Source: an uncultured Peptococcaceae bacterium (lineage in GTDB: Bacteria > Bacillota > Desulfitobacteriia > Desulfitobacteriales > Syntrophobotulaceae). Taken from it: 23,332 bases of DNA. The stretch covers positions 1-23,332 of the forward strand of contig CALBJS010000068.1 of assembly GCA_937892995.1 (NCBI GenBank), in the 5' to 3' direction. The notes under the pieces were generated by a model, which saw only the letters and a program-made list of their open reading frames with translations, did not search any database and had not been told where the DNA came from. Position numbers and translations under genes: made by a program. Below are positions 1-7,228 of this stretch, piece by piece; within the stretch, counting starts at the first letter, position 1; every line of letters starts with the position of its first letter.

Positions 1-8
1 GGCGTATT

Positions 9-11
9 TAG
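9..11 (+). other. In-frame amber (TAG) codon inside the cobU homology
   Basis: Codons 3-8 and 12-50, in the frame of the ATG at 51, read R-I-stop-I-H-Q-Q-G-R-A-E-K-G-F-L-T. In Salmonella CobU, as I recall it, the same stretch is RIQHHKDGR...W.T, so R, I, H, G and R align without gaps and the TAG sits where that enzyme has Gln. CAG to TAG is a single transition. Homology on both sides of the stop is what makes it notable, although only two codons are visible before it. Confidence 0.6.
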
Positions 12-50
12 ATCCACCAACAGGGACGGGCGGAGAAAGGTTTTCTCACC

Positions 51-446
51 ATGGATAAAAGCTGTGATATCGGGGAATTAGCAGAGCTTTTAAGTCAGGA
101 GGATACTGTTTTGCTCGATTGTTTGGGAACCTTATTGGCTAATGAATTATTCGATGATGGAGGAAAGCAGGATGAACCTGAAGTTATCGGGCCTAAAGTA
201 TTGAAGGATATTCTGAGCCTTCATAAAAGAGTGGCCAATCTGATTGTCATTTCCAATGAACTCTTTGCAGACGGGGTCCTTTACGATGAACCGATCGAAG
301 ATTACATTAAAACTTTAGCCAAACTGCATATGGAAATAGCCCGGCACAGTAATACAGCTCTAGAATGCGTTTACTCCGGCTATCTTTGTCATAAAGGTCA
401 ACTGCAAATACCCCTCGACAATCTAAACAGTCCAAAAATCCAATAG
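51..446 (+). CDS. cobU: CobU-like adenosylcobinamide kinase/guanylyltransferase, C-terminal part (partial or broken)
   Basis: The 131 residues resemble the second half of CobU, which phosphorylates adenosylcobinamide and then transfers GMP to give AdoCbi-GDP in the nucleotide-loop branch of cobamide synthesis. The visible matches to the family are the segment TVLLDCLGTLLANELF (residues 19-34), the IVISNELF strand (about 65-72) and the closing SGYLCHKG stretch. The ATG at 51 has a GAGAAAGG-type ribosome binding site. However, family-like sequence continues upstream in the same frame: codons 12-50 give IHQQGR...F.T, matching the region with the guanylylated histidine. An in-frame TAG at 9-11 interrupts it. 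The Walker A half would lie before the window. So this is either the tail of a pseudogene, a gene with a read-through amber codon, or a reinitiated fragment. CobS follows after 81 nt. Confident in the family, unsure whether it is functional. Confidence 0.72.
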   Translation: MDKSCDIGELAELLSQEDTVLLDCLGTLLANELFDDGGKQDEPEVIGPKVLKDILSLHKRVANLIVISNELFADGVLYDEPIEDYIKTLAKLHMEIARHSNTALECVYSGYLCHKGQLQIPLDNLNSPKIQ

Positions 447-527
447 TATTAAGAGTTCAGGAGATAGACTTTTAAGACTTAAATAAGGTTTTTAAAATTA
501 AAAAGGATTTTTAAAGGAACTTAAAAA

Positions 528-1292
528 ATGAAAGATTTTTTGTATGCCATTTTAATAGCTTTTTCCTTTTTTACCGTAATACCTATGCCTTTGGTAGAGT
601 GGACGGGCAGGAGAATGAGGTTTTTGCCTTTACTCATGCCGGCAGTGGGCTTAGTAATAGGTTTTACGGGTTATTTGCTTTATTCATTGCTGGTAGTTTC
701 TGCTTTAAGTACTTTCAGCAAAGCGGTAATTATGGTGTTGTTTTATTTGGTGATTACAGGAGGCCTGCATATGGACGGTCTAATGGATACGGCCGATGCT
801 TATTTTTCCAGGCAGAGTAGGGAGCGAAGGCTGGAAATAATGAAGGATTCGCACCTGGGAGCTTTCGCGGTGATGACTTTTGTCAGCCTGATACTTGCTA
901 AGATTACCTGCTTTTTCGAGATTTTCCGGCTGGAAGGGGCAGCACCAAAAGCTCTCCTGCTTCTGTTCATTCCAATATTGTCAAGAATTATCCAGGCTTC
1001 AATGCTCTGCCTGTTTCCTTATGCCAAAGAGGATGGTTTAGCGGTCATGTACGGCGAGGCAGCAGAAGGACGCACTCCTTATATTCTTGGCTTGTATTTT
1101 ATTCTTACAACTGTCGTAATTTATTTCTTGACAGGAATTAGAGGCTTGATTTTACCATTAGGGTTATTGTTGTTCTGTGCCTATTATTATTTTTCCACTA
1201 AAAAAAGCTTTGGTGGCATTACGGGTGATGTAGTCGGCGGGTTTGTGGAGCTTGCGGAGCTGTTAATGTTAATGATGCTGCTTCTTGTTTAA
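528..1292 (+). CDS. cobS: Adenosylcobinamide-GDP ribazoletransferase (cobalamin synthase)
   Basis: CobS is the integral membrane enzyme that joins AdoCbi-GDP to alpha-ribazole (or its phosphate) in the last assembly step of cobamide synthesis. The 254-residue protein has the normal family length and several hydrophobic segments. It carries the family motif GGLHMDGLMDTADA at residues 78-91 and the KDSHLGAF motif at 106-113, whose acidic residues bind metal. A late GGITGDVVGG segment (about 230-239) is also typical. AAAGGA lies about 7 nt before the ATG. It sits between two CobU-like genes, so AdoCbi-GDP formation and use are encoded side by side. Confidence 0.95.
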   Translation: MKDFLYAILIAFSFFTVIPMPLVEWTGRRMRFLPLLMPAVGLVIGFTGYLLYSLLVVSALSTFSKAVIMVLFYLVITGGLHMDGLMDTADAYFSRQSRERRLEIMKDSHLGAFAVMTFVSLILAKITCFFEIFRLEGAAPKALLLLFIPILSRIIQASMLCLFPYAKEDGLAVMYGEAAEGRTPYILGLYFILTTVVIYFLTGIRGLILPLGLLLFCAYYYFSTKKSFGGITGDVVGGFVELAELLMLMMLLLV

Positions 1293-1328
1293 AAAATAGA
1301 ACAAGAAGCGGTTAAGGGAGGGCAACCA

Positions 1329-1754
1329 GTGATTTTCATTTTCGGCGGGAGATACCAGGGAAAGACGGCTTATGCTTTGGCAGCTTACGGAGAGACGCTT
1401 AAGGTCTGTGATTTGGCTGAGGAAAAGGTAGAAAAGATGTATGAGGCCGATATTATCAAAAACGTGCAAGAGGGAGTAAAACAGCTTTTAGCCCAAGACC
1501 TTTCACCGAGGGCTTATTTCGCCAAGAATATAAAGAGACTGAACAAGAAAATTATTATTGGGACAGAAATAGGGTGTGGTCTTGTGCCCCTAGAAGAAAA
1601 AGAACGGCTTTGGCGGGATGAAACAGGTCTTGCTTTTCAGCTTCTAGCGGCTAAGGCGGAAAAAGTGGAACGCATTTGGGCAGGGATACCGCAAACTATT
1701 AAGCAGGAATCATCAGCGGTAGACAACGGTTCAAAAATACAACATAACTTGTAA
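1329..1754 (+). CDS. Short CobU-type P-loop protein (adenosylcobinamide kinase paralogue)
   Basis: This 141-residue protein has the CobU Walker A motif GGRYQGKT (residues 6-13) and the GTEIGCGLVP strand (78-87). The latter corresponds to the NEVGMGIVP segment of CobU. The C-terminal helix and IWAGIPQTIK ending also match the family. It is about 40 residues shorter than CobU. The missing middle is the segment that carries the guanylylated histidine, and the only histidine present is three residues from the end. It may therefore phosphorylate cobinamide but is unlikely to carry GMP on the usual histidine (inference). The start is GTG, preceded by AGGGAGGG. It lies 36 nt after cobS and 63 nt before cbiB. 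Short paralogues of this type occur in other Firmicutes as I recall, so it need not be broken. Confidence 0.8.
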   Translation: MIFIFGGRYQGKTAYALAAYGETLKVCDLAEEKVEKMYEADIIKNVQEGVKQLLAQDLSPRAYFAKNIKRLNKKIIIGTEIGCGLVPLEEKERLWRDETGLAFQLLAAKAEKVERIWAGIPQTIKQESSAVDNGSKIQHNL

Positions 1755-1817
1755 TGCTGGGCGAAAGGAACGATATGTTCACCTTCTTATCTCCAGAAGC
1801 ATATTTAAGGGGCAGAA

Positions 1818-2783
1818 ATGATTACATTATACGCTTTGCTAACCGGCTATATTTTAGATCTGCTGCTTGGGGATCCGGTACGGCTCCCTCATCCTGTAAG
1901 ATGGATGGGTCTGATAATTTCTAGCGGAGAAGCACTGTTACGGCACTTAAGCTGCAGGACCTCCAAGAGTCAATTTATCAGCGGGGTACTCCTGACCCTA
2001 GTAGTGACGGCTGTTTCGTTTGTTCTACCCTACTGTCTGCTTAGAATTGCCCAGAATATCAATCTGTTCTTGGCTTTCGGCTTAGAATCCTTGATGTGCT
2101 ATCAGATCTTAGCTACGAAGTCTTTGAAAGTAGAAAGCATGTCAGTTTACCAGGCACTTATTGGAGGGGATTTACCGGAAGCCAGAAAAAAGCTTTCCTA
2201 TATCGTTAGCCGGGATACTGAACAACTAGATGAACTGCAAGTAGCCAAAAGTACAATCGAAACCATTGCTGAGAACACTTCGGACGGGGTGATCGCCCCT
2301 ATTCTGTTCATTATGATTGGCGGAGCACCGCTTGGATTTCTCTATAAAGCTATAAACACTCTGGATTCGATGATCGGTTATCAAAATAACTGTTATTTAT
2401 TTTTTGGCAGGTTTGCAGCTAAGCTAGATGATGCCGCCAATATCGTTCCGGCGAGGGCAGCCGCTTATCTGATGATACTCGCCTCGTTCTTAGCCGGTTA
2501 CGATGCTAAAAATGCCCGGAAGATTTATCAGCGGGATAAATATAAGCACCTAAGTCCTAATTCAGCACATACCGAAGCGGTATGTGCTGGGGCCTTAAAT
2601 ATTCTACTCGCCGGAGATAACTATTATTTCGGTAAATTAGTTAAAAAACCAACTATCGGAGACGACAACAGGCAGATCGAAGCTGAAGATATCAAGAGAA
2701 CGAACAGACTGCTGTATCTGACTTCATTTTTAGGGTTAATGCTTGCTTCGGGGATCAGATTAGCGATACTCCAGCTATTTTAG
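1818..2783 (+). CDS. cbiB: Adenosylcobinamide-phosphate synthase
   Basis: CbiB (named CobD in aerobic-pathway literature) attaches (R)-1-amino-2-propanol O-phosphate to adenosylcobyric acid at the membrane, giving AdoCbi-phosphate. The 321-residue length is normal. Family signatures are the N-terminal LLLGDPVRLPHPVRWMG segment (about 15-31), the SRDTEQLDE stretch (about 130-138), ETIAENTSDGVIAPILF (about 147-163) and YKAINTLDSMIGY (about 176-188). The protein has several hydrophobic segments. AGGGG lies upstream of the ATG. The next gene, cobD, makes its aminopropanol phosphate substrate and begins 15 nt later. Confidence 0.95.
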   Translation: MITLYALLTGYILDLLLGDPVRLPHPVRWMGLIISSGEALLRHLSCRTSKSQFISGVLLTLVVTAVSFVLPYCLLRIAQNINLFLAFGLESLMCYQILATKSLKVESMSVYQALIGGDLPEARKKLSYIVSRDTEQLDELQVAKSTIETIAENTSDGVIAPILFIMIGGAPLGFLYKAINTLDSMIGYQNNCYLFFGRFAAKLDDAANIVPARAAAYLMILASFLAGYDAKNARKIYQRDKYKHLSPNSAHTEAVCAGALNILLAGDNYYFGKLVKKPTIGDDNRQIEAEDIKRTNRLLYLTSFLGLMLASGIRLAILQLF

Positions 2784-2798
2784 AAAAGGTGAAATGAT

Positions 2799-3863
2799 AT
2801 GTACGAATATGTTCATGGCGGGGATGTTTACTCGGTAGGGGAGACAAACAGAGGTAATATTCTTGATTTTTCTGCTAATATCAATCCTTTGGGATTACCC
2901 GAAGAAGTAAAAATTGCAATCCGGGAGGCGATCAAAGCCTGCGAGAATTATCCTGATCCATTTTGCCGACAACTGGTCAAGGCTCTTGCCGAACATGAAG
3001 ATGTCGATCCGGATAAAATCTTTTGTGCCAATGGTGCCTCCGAGATAATATTCAGGCTTGCCCTGGGGATAAAACCCCAAAAGGCTCTGCTCCTGGCCCC
3101 AACCTTCGCGGACTATGAAAAGGCCCTACGGACCATAGGATGCACTGTTGAGTATTACCGTCTTTCGGCAGAAAATAATTTCCTGATCAAGGAAGATTTT
3201 GTTTCTCAGCTAAATGAAAGCATAGACATTGTTATTATCTGTAATCCTAATAATCCAACCGGACAGTTATGTAGCAAGGATTTTTTAAAGAAGGTTCTTC
3301 TCAAATGCCTGGAGACTAATACTCTAGTTTTGGTTGATGAGTGTTTTATCGATTTCATTGATAAACCGGAAGAGTATTCTGTGCAGGCTTACCTGAAAGA
3401 ATTTCCTAACCTGATCATACTTAAAGCGTTCACTAAGATCTACGCCATGCCCGGAATAAGACTTGGTTATGCCTTAACCTCAAATACTGCCTTGCCCGAT
3501 GTCTTGAGATCATCAGGTCAGGATTGGAGTGTTTCTACTATTGCTCAAGCTGCAGGACTCTGTGCTCTTAAACAAAAGGCATACGTTCAGCAGACAAAAC
3601 TGATGATTAAGACCGAGCGGGAATTTCTAATTACAAAACTTATAGAACTTGACTTTGAGGTATTCGGCTCCCAAGCCAACTACATATTTTTTAAAACAAA
3701 GGGGAGCGTGGACTTGGCTACGGAGCTTCTTGTCCGGGGGATCCTGATCCGTTCCTGTGCGAACTATGTCAATCTGCATGACGGATATTACCGCGTAGCA
3801 GTTAAAACCAGAAGCGAGAATCTTAGCCTGATTAGAAGTATCAAGGAAGTGTTAGCAAAATGA
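2799..3863 (+). CDS. cobD: L-threonine-O-3-phosphate decarboxylase (CobD-type, PLP-dependent)
   Basis: The 354-residue protein is a fold-type I aminotransferase-like enzyme of the CobD/HisC family. Visible motifs are ANGASEIIF (77-85), NPNNPTG (149-155), the PLP-ring aspartate in LVDECF (about D180) and FTKIYAMPGIRLGY, where K213 is the expected Schiff-base lysine. HisC looks similar. The position directly after cbiB and inside a cob cluster argues for CobD, which decarboxylates threonine phosphate to the aminopropanol phosphate used by CbiB. AAAGGTGA precedes the ATG. The stop overlaps the start of the next gene by 4 nt (ATGA), so translation is probably coupled. Confidence 0.92.
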   Translation: MYEYVHGGDVYSVGETNRGNILDFSANINPLGLPEEVKIAIREAIKACENYPDPFCRQLVKALAEHEDVDPDKIFCANGASEIIFRLALGIKPQKALLLAPTFADYEKALRTIGCTVEYYRLSAENNFLIKEDFVSQLNESIDIVIICNPNNPTGQLCSKDFLKKVLLKCLETNTLVLVDECFIDFIDKPEEYSVQAYLKEFPNLIILKAFTKIYAMPGIRLGYALTSNTALPDVLRSSGQDWSVSTIAQAAGLCALKQKAYVQQTKLMIKTEREFLITKLIELDFEVFGSQANYIFFKTKGSVDLATELLVRGILIRSCANYVNLHDGYYRVAVKTRSENLSLIRSIKEVLAK

Positions 3864-4990
3864 AAGCAGTGCTTGTTGTGATCGACGGGCTTGCCGACAA
3901 TAGAATAGCGGGGCTGGGGGATAGAACTACTTTTGCTTCTGCCAAACATAGATATATAGATGGTTTGGCCCGAGAAGGTTTCTATGGCTATCTGGATGCC
4001 TGTCCCCAAGGATATGTTCCGGAGAGTATGGTCTGCATCTTAAACCTTTTAGGTATAAGTAAGGAGTTCTATCCGCCCGGCAGATCGTCGCTAGAGGTGC
4101 TCTCTGCCGGATATCCGTTAGCTGAAGATGAAGTAGTCCTGAGGTGTAATCTGATATCCATTGATAATCAAAAGAGGCTTATTTCCTTTAACGGTGGATC
4201 GTTAACCAGAGAAGAGATGGAAAAAGCCTCCGAGTATATTACTAAAGCAGTTTCCAAGGTTAAGTTTATACCTTTAGCAGATTACCGAAATCTCCTTGTT
4301 CTAAAAAAGAAATATTTTACTCACCTTAATGTTACCCCATCTCCTCCCCACGAAAACCTGGGAGAAAGCATAGAAAAATTAATTGCCCCTATTTGTTCCT
4401 CTTCAGAGATAATAAAAGATTTTTTCTACTCTTCAGCCCAAGTGTTAAGGGCGTTCAAGGATCCAGAACACAATTATTTGTTTTATCCCTGGGGTATCTC
4501 GCCAGGAAATCATCTTCCTTCCTTTCAAAAAATGTATAAGCGTAAAGCTGCAGCAGTATGCTGTGCTGATATCGCGAGGGGTATCGCGTTGGCTTTGGGG
4601 ATGTATGTTCCTAAGCTTCAAGGTGTTACCGGGGATACAGATACGGATTTGCAGCTTAAAGCAAAAACCGCCTGTTCGCTGCTCGCTGATTATGAGTTTG
4701 TGTTTGTCCACATCAACGGGACAGATGAAGCAGCCCATAAATGTGATTATTGGGGAAAAGTAAAATTTATTGAAAGGATCGACGAAGAATTCGTGGGGTA
4801 TCTTCTAGCCAATATTGATAAGCATACGAAGGTAATGATCTGTACGGACCATGCTACTGATCCTCTTAACGGTAAGCATGTTCATCTTCCAGTACCATTT
4901 TTCATCAGAGAAGCCTTTATTAATGGGCTAGAAACATGCCAGCAGATTAAAAGTCCGGCTGATGCACTTCAGTACTTATTATCCGAATAG
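3860..4990 (+). CDS. ApgM/COG3635-type phosphoglycerate mutase-like phosphatase in the cob operon
   Basis: The protein has 376 residues and belongs to the alkaline phosphatase superfamily, closest to the archaeal-type cofactor-independent phosphoglycerate mutase (ApgM) family. Metal and active-site motifs seen are VVIDGLAD (D9), the ESMVCILNLLGI stretch with candidate nucleophile S56, GRSSLEVLSAG (74-84), GDTDTD (258-263), VHINGTDEAAH (283-293) and CTDHATD (328-334). The usual second DH-type motif reads KHVHLPVPF (339-347). Glycolytic ApgM would be unexpected here. The 4-nt overlap with cobD and the 14-nt gap to cobQ suggest a cobamide role, perhaps dephosphorylating alpha-ribazole phosphate or a corrinoid phosphate (inference). 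A separate CobC-type phosphatase lies downstream, so the two may be redundant or act on different substrates. Confidence 0.8.
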   Translation: MKAVLVVIDGLADNRIAGLGDRTTFASAKHRYIDGLAREGFYGYLDACPQGYVPESMVCILNLLGISKEFYPPGRSSLEVLSAGYPLAEDEVVLRCNLISIDNQKRLISFNGGSLTREEMEKASEYITKAVSKVKFIPLADYRNLLVLKKKYFTHLNVTPSPPHENLGESIEKLIAPICSSSEIIKDFFYSSAQVLRAFKDPEHNYLFYPWGISPGNHLPSFQKMYKRKAAAVCCADIARGIALALGMYVPKLQGVTGDTDTDLQLKAKTACSLLADYEFVFVHINGTDEAAHKCDYWGKVKFIERIDEEFVGYLLANIDKHTKVMICTDHATDPLNGKHVHLPVPFFIREAFINGLETCQQIKSPADALQYLLSE

Positions 4991-5004
4991 AAAGCAGGGA
5001 AAAT

Positions 5005-5883
5005 ATGGCCAAAGCGATTATGATCCAGGGGACGGCGTCTAACGTAGGGAAAAGCCTCATTACAGCAGGGCTTTGTCGTATCTTCAAAGAGGATGGGTAT
5101 AAAGTTGCTCCCTTTAAATCTCAGAATATGGCCTCCAATTCTTTTCTTACCAATGAAGGTCTCGAGATAAGCAGTGCACAGGCTATGCAGGCAGAAGCTG
5201 CTGGGATAAGGCCAACAGTGCTTATGAACCCTATCCTTTTGAAACCCAAAAGTGACCAAGCGTCACAGGTTATTGTCAAGGGGGAAGCAGTTGGGACCAT
5301 GACTGCTTCGGAATATTTTCAATATAAGAAGAGGCTCTTCCCCGTTGTTAGGGATGCTTACAGTACTTTAGCCCAAGAGTATGACATCATTGTCATCGAA
5401 GGTGCAGGGAGTCCTGCGGAAATAAACTTAAAAAATGAGGATATTGTGAACATGGGAATGGCTAAGTTAGCACAAGCCCCGGTATTGCTCGTTGCCGATA
5501 TCGACAGGGGAGGAGTTTTTGCTTCTCTTTATGGAACAGTGATGCTGCTTGAGGAGCATGAAAAGAAGCTGCTTAAAGGATCAATAATTAATAAGTTTCG
5601 CGGGGATATTGAGATCTTGAAGCCTGGATTAAAAATGATCGAGGAAAAAACCGGTATTCCTGTTTTAGGTACAGTACCGTATCTGCAGATCAGCATTGAG
5701 GATGAAGACAGCCTTCGGAGTTATGCTCACGGTATCTTTGCTGAAGGAATTGTCCAAAAAACAAATTACAAAGAATATAAGCAACAGCAGTATAATCTGT
5801 TAGCTAATGCTTTAAGGAAAACGATAGACATAAACGTAATTTATAGCATATTGGAAGAAGGGATAACTCAAGATATATATTAA
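5005..5883 (+). CDS. cobQ: Cobyric acid synthase CobQ/CbiP lacking most of its glutamine amidotransferase domain
   Basis: CobQ amidates four carboxylates of adenosylcobyrinic acid a,c-diamide, using ATP and glutamine. Residues 1-237 are a complete-looking N-terminal ATPase domain: QGTASNVGKS P-loop (8-17), FKSQNMASNS (37-46), IEGAGSPAEINL (131-142) and DIDRGGVFASLYGT (165-178). After VPYLQISIEDEDSL the sequence jumps directly to SYAHGIF (239-245) and a C-terminal tail. The family normally has a class I glutaminase domain of roughly 200 residues here, including a GCGGYQ-type nucleophile cysteine. No cysteine exists after residue 237. Total length is 292 residues against about 500 for the family. 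The frame is preserved across the loss. Start ATG 5005 follows GCAGGGAAA. The protein could still bind ATP and substrate but should not hydrolyse glutamine. Confidence 0.9.
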   Translation: MAKAIMIQGTASNVGKSLITAGLCRIFKEDGYKVAPFKSQNMASNSFLTNEGLEISSAQAMQAEAAGIRPTVLMNPILLKPKSDQASQVIVKGEAVGTMTASEYFQYKKRLFPVVRDAYSTLAQEYDIIVIEGAGSPAEINLKNEDIVNMGMAKLAQAPVLLVADIDRGGVFASLYGTVMLLEEHEKKLLKGSIINKFRGDIEILKPGLKMIEEKTGIPVLGTVPYLQISIEDEDSLRSYAHGIFAEGIVQKTNYKEYKQQQYNLLANALRKTIDINVIYSILEEGITQDIY

Positions 5884-6073
5884 AATAGTATGCCATAACC
5901 CCAATAAGCTTGGGAACAATCTAAAATAATTAGATCTATGAGGCAAAAAAAGATGATTTTTCGATACCTAAGGCTTGAGGACAATGAAAAACTGTTTTTC
6001 AGATAATTCCTAGTAACAATTGCGTAAAAGTGATTAGCTTTAAAAGCAGCTAAAAACTAAAGGAGGGTTGACA
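5884..6073. other. Gap between cobQ and cobO without a clear element
   Basis: This is the longest gap in the cobamide cluster. I see short imperfect hairpins (CCCAA...TTGGG near 5900-5915, and TTAGCT...AGCTAA at 6034-6053) but no convincing terminator, promoter or cobalamin riboswitch core. The last 13 nt hold the cobO ribosome binding site. Confidence 0.4.
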
Positions 6074-6601
6074 ATGCGGGGCTTATTTCATATTTACACA
6101 GGTACCGGCAAAGGCAAGACTACGGCGGCTTTGGGTTTGGCTCTTAGAGCGTATGGTCAGGGGAAACGAATCTTATATTGCCAGTTTCTAAAATCAGGGG
6201 ATTCCGGGGAACATGAAGCTCTCAATCTGTTAAATGAACGTCTGACCGTTGTGCACTCGAAGCCTGTCAAAGGTTTTCTGGCTAAGATGTTACAGGAAGA
6301 GCAAGAGGAAGTTCAGCTTGAACAACGTAAACTTTTTGAAAAGGTAGTTTTCCAAGCTGCCTCGGGGGAATATGATTTAGTTATTCTGGATGAAGCAATT
6401 CCTGCTCTGAACGAGGGTATTCTTTCCCAAGAACAAGTAGGGGCTTTTATTAAAGAACGCCCAGAGAATGTAGAACTGGTTTTTACCGGACGGGGTGCTC
6501 CTGCGGAGTTGATAGAGCTGGCGGATTATGTTTCGGAAATTGTTAAAATCAAACATCCCTATGATCAAGGAGTCCCGATGCGTAAAGGAATTGAGTATTA
6601 G
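6074..6601 (+). CDS. cobO: Corrinoid adenosyltransferase, CobA/CobO/BtuR family
   Basis: This enzyme transfers the 5'-deoxyadenosyl group of ATP to the cobalt of reduced corrinoids. The 175-residue protein has the P-loop GTGKGKTT (10-17), the Walker B-like LVILDEAIPAL (102-112), the FTGRGAPAELIELADYVSEI segment (137-156) and the family C-terminus HPYDQGVPMRKGIEY (161-175). I chose ATG 6074 because AGGAGGG (6061-6067) lies 6 nt before it. A TTG at 6068 in the same frame would directly abut that site and is unlikely. The gene starts 190 nt after cobQ, the largest gap in the cluster, so it may have its own promoter. Confidence 0.94.
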   Translation: MRGLFHIYTGTGKGKTTAALGLALRAYGQGKRILYCQFLKSGDSGEHEALNLLNERLTVVHSKPVKGFLAKMLQEEQEEVQLEQRKLFEKVVFQAASGEYDLVILDEAIPALNEGILSQEQVGAFIKERPENVELVFTGRGAPAELIELADYVSEIVKIKHPYDQGVPMRKGIEY

Positions 6602-6602
6602 A

Positions 6603-7217
6603 ATGATTTATAATGTTTATTTGGTCAGACATGCTAAGACTCAAGGCAATTTTGAGGGACGCTATATAGGTGCGGCTGATGAACCGTTGTGCTCTAAGGG
6701 TATCAGAGAGCTGGAGGAAAAAGTGAAGGCTCACTATTATCCGCAGGCCGATCGGGTCTATACAAGCCCTATGCAAAGATGCCGAGAGACAGCACAGCTA
6801 ATCTATCCCAAACTGCCGTTAACCGTAGTTCCCGGCTTTGCCGAATATAATTTTGGCGAGTTCGAAGGGAAGACCTATCAAGACCTAAAAGAAGATGTAA
6901 ACTATCGAAACTGGATTGACAGCAGAGGAGCCGGTAAAACGCCGGGCGGTGAGGATATTCAAAGCTTTAAAAACCGGTGTTGCCGGGCTTTTGAAGAAGT
7001 AATTGCCGAAATAATCCGGGAGAATTATCAAAATACCGTTCTGGTTGTTCACGGCGGTACCATCATGGCTGTTCTGGAAAAGTATATGCCAAGCGACCGA
7101 GGTTTTTACGGCTGGCAGACTAAAAGTTGCGAAGGCTATAAATTAGCCCTTTTGGATACTTTGTGGAAGAAAGATAAAATAATAAAGTTTTATAAAGACA
7201 TGAATTCAATAGATTAG
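6603..7217 (+). CDS. cobC: Alpha-ribazole phosphatase-type histidine phosphatase (CobC family)
   Basis: The 204-residue protein belongs to the histidine phosphatase (phosphoglycerate mutase-like) superfamily. The phosphate-accepting site is VRHAKTQGN (8-16, nucleophile H10), with RHA in place of the common RHG. SPMQRCRETA (55-64) supplies the phosphate-binding arginine. FAEYNFGEFEG (79-89) and VVHGGTI (148-154, H150) complete the active site. In a cob operon the likely role is dephosphorylating alpha-ribazole phosphate or the final cobamide phosphate. An open frame extends upstream to 6528, but the family N-terminus begins at ATG 6603, 1 nt after the cobO stop. AAAGG is about 14 nt upstream, a rather long spacing. 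Confidence 0.85.
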   Translation: MIYNVYLVRHAKTQGNFEGRYIGAADEPLCSKGIRELEEKVKAHYYPQADRVYTSPMQRCRETAQLIYPKLPLTVVPGFAEYNFGEFEGKTYQDLKEDVNYRNWIDSRGAGKTPGGEDIQSFKNRCCRAFEEVIAEIIRENYQNTVLVVHGGTIMAVLEKYMPSDRGFYGWQTKSCEGYKLALLDTLWKKDKIIKFYKDMNSID

Positions 7218-7228
7218 GAGATGATTAT

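Noticed and set aside
6528..6602. Longer N-terminus for the CobC-type phosphatase
   Set aside because: The open frame runs upstream through the cobO end, but the family N-terminus and the RHA active site begin right after ATG 6603.
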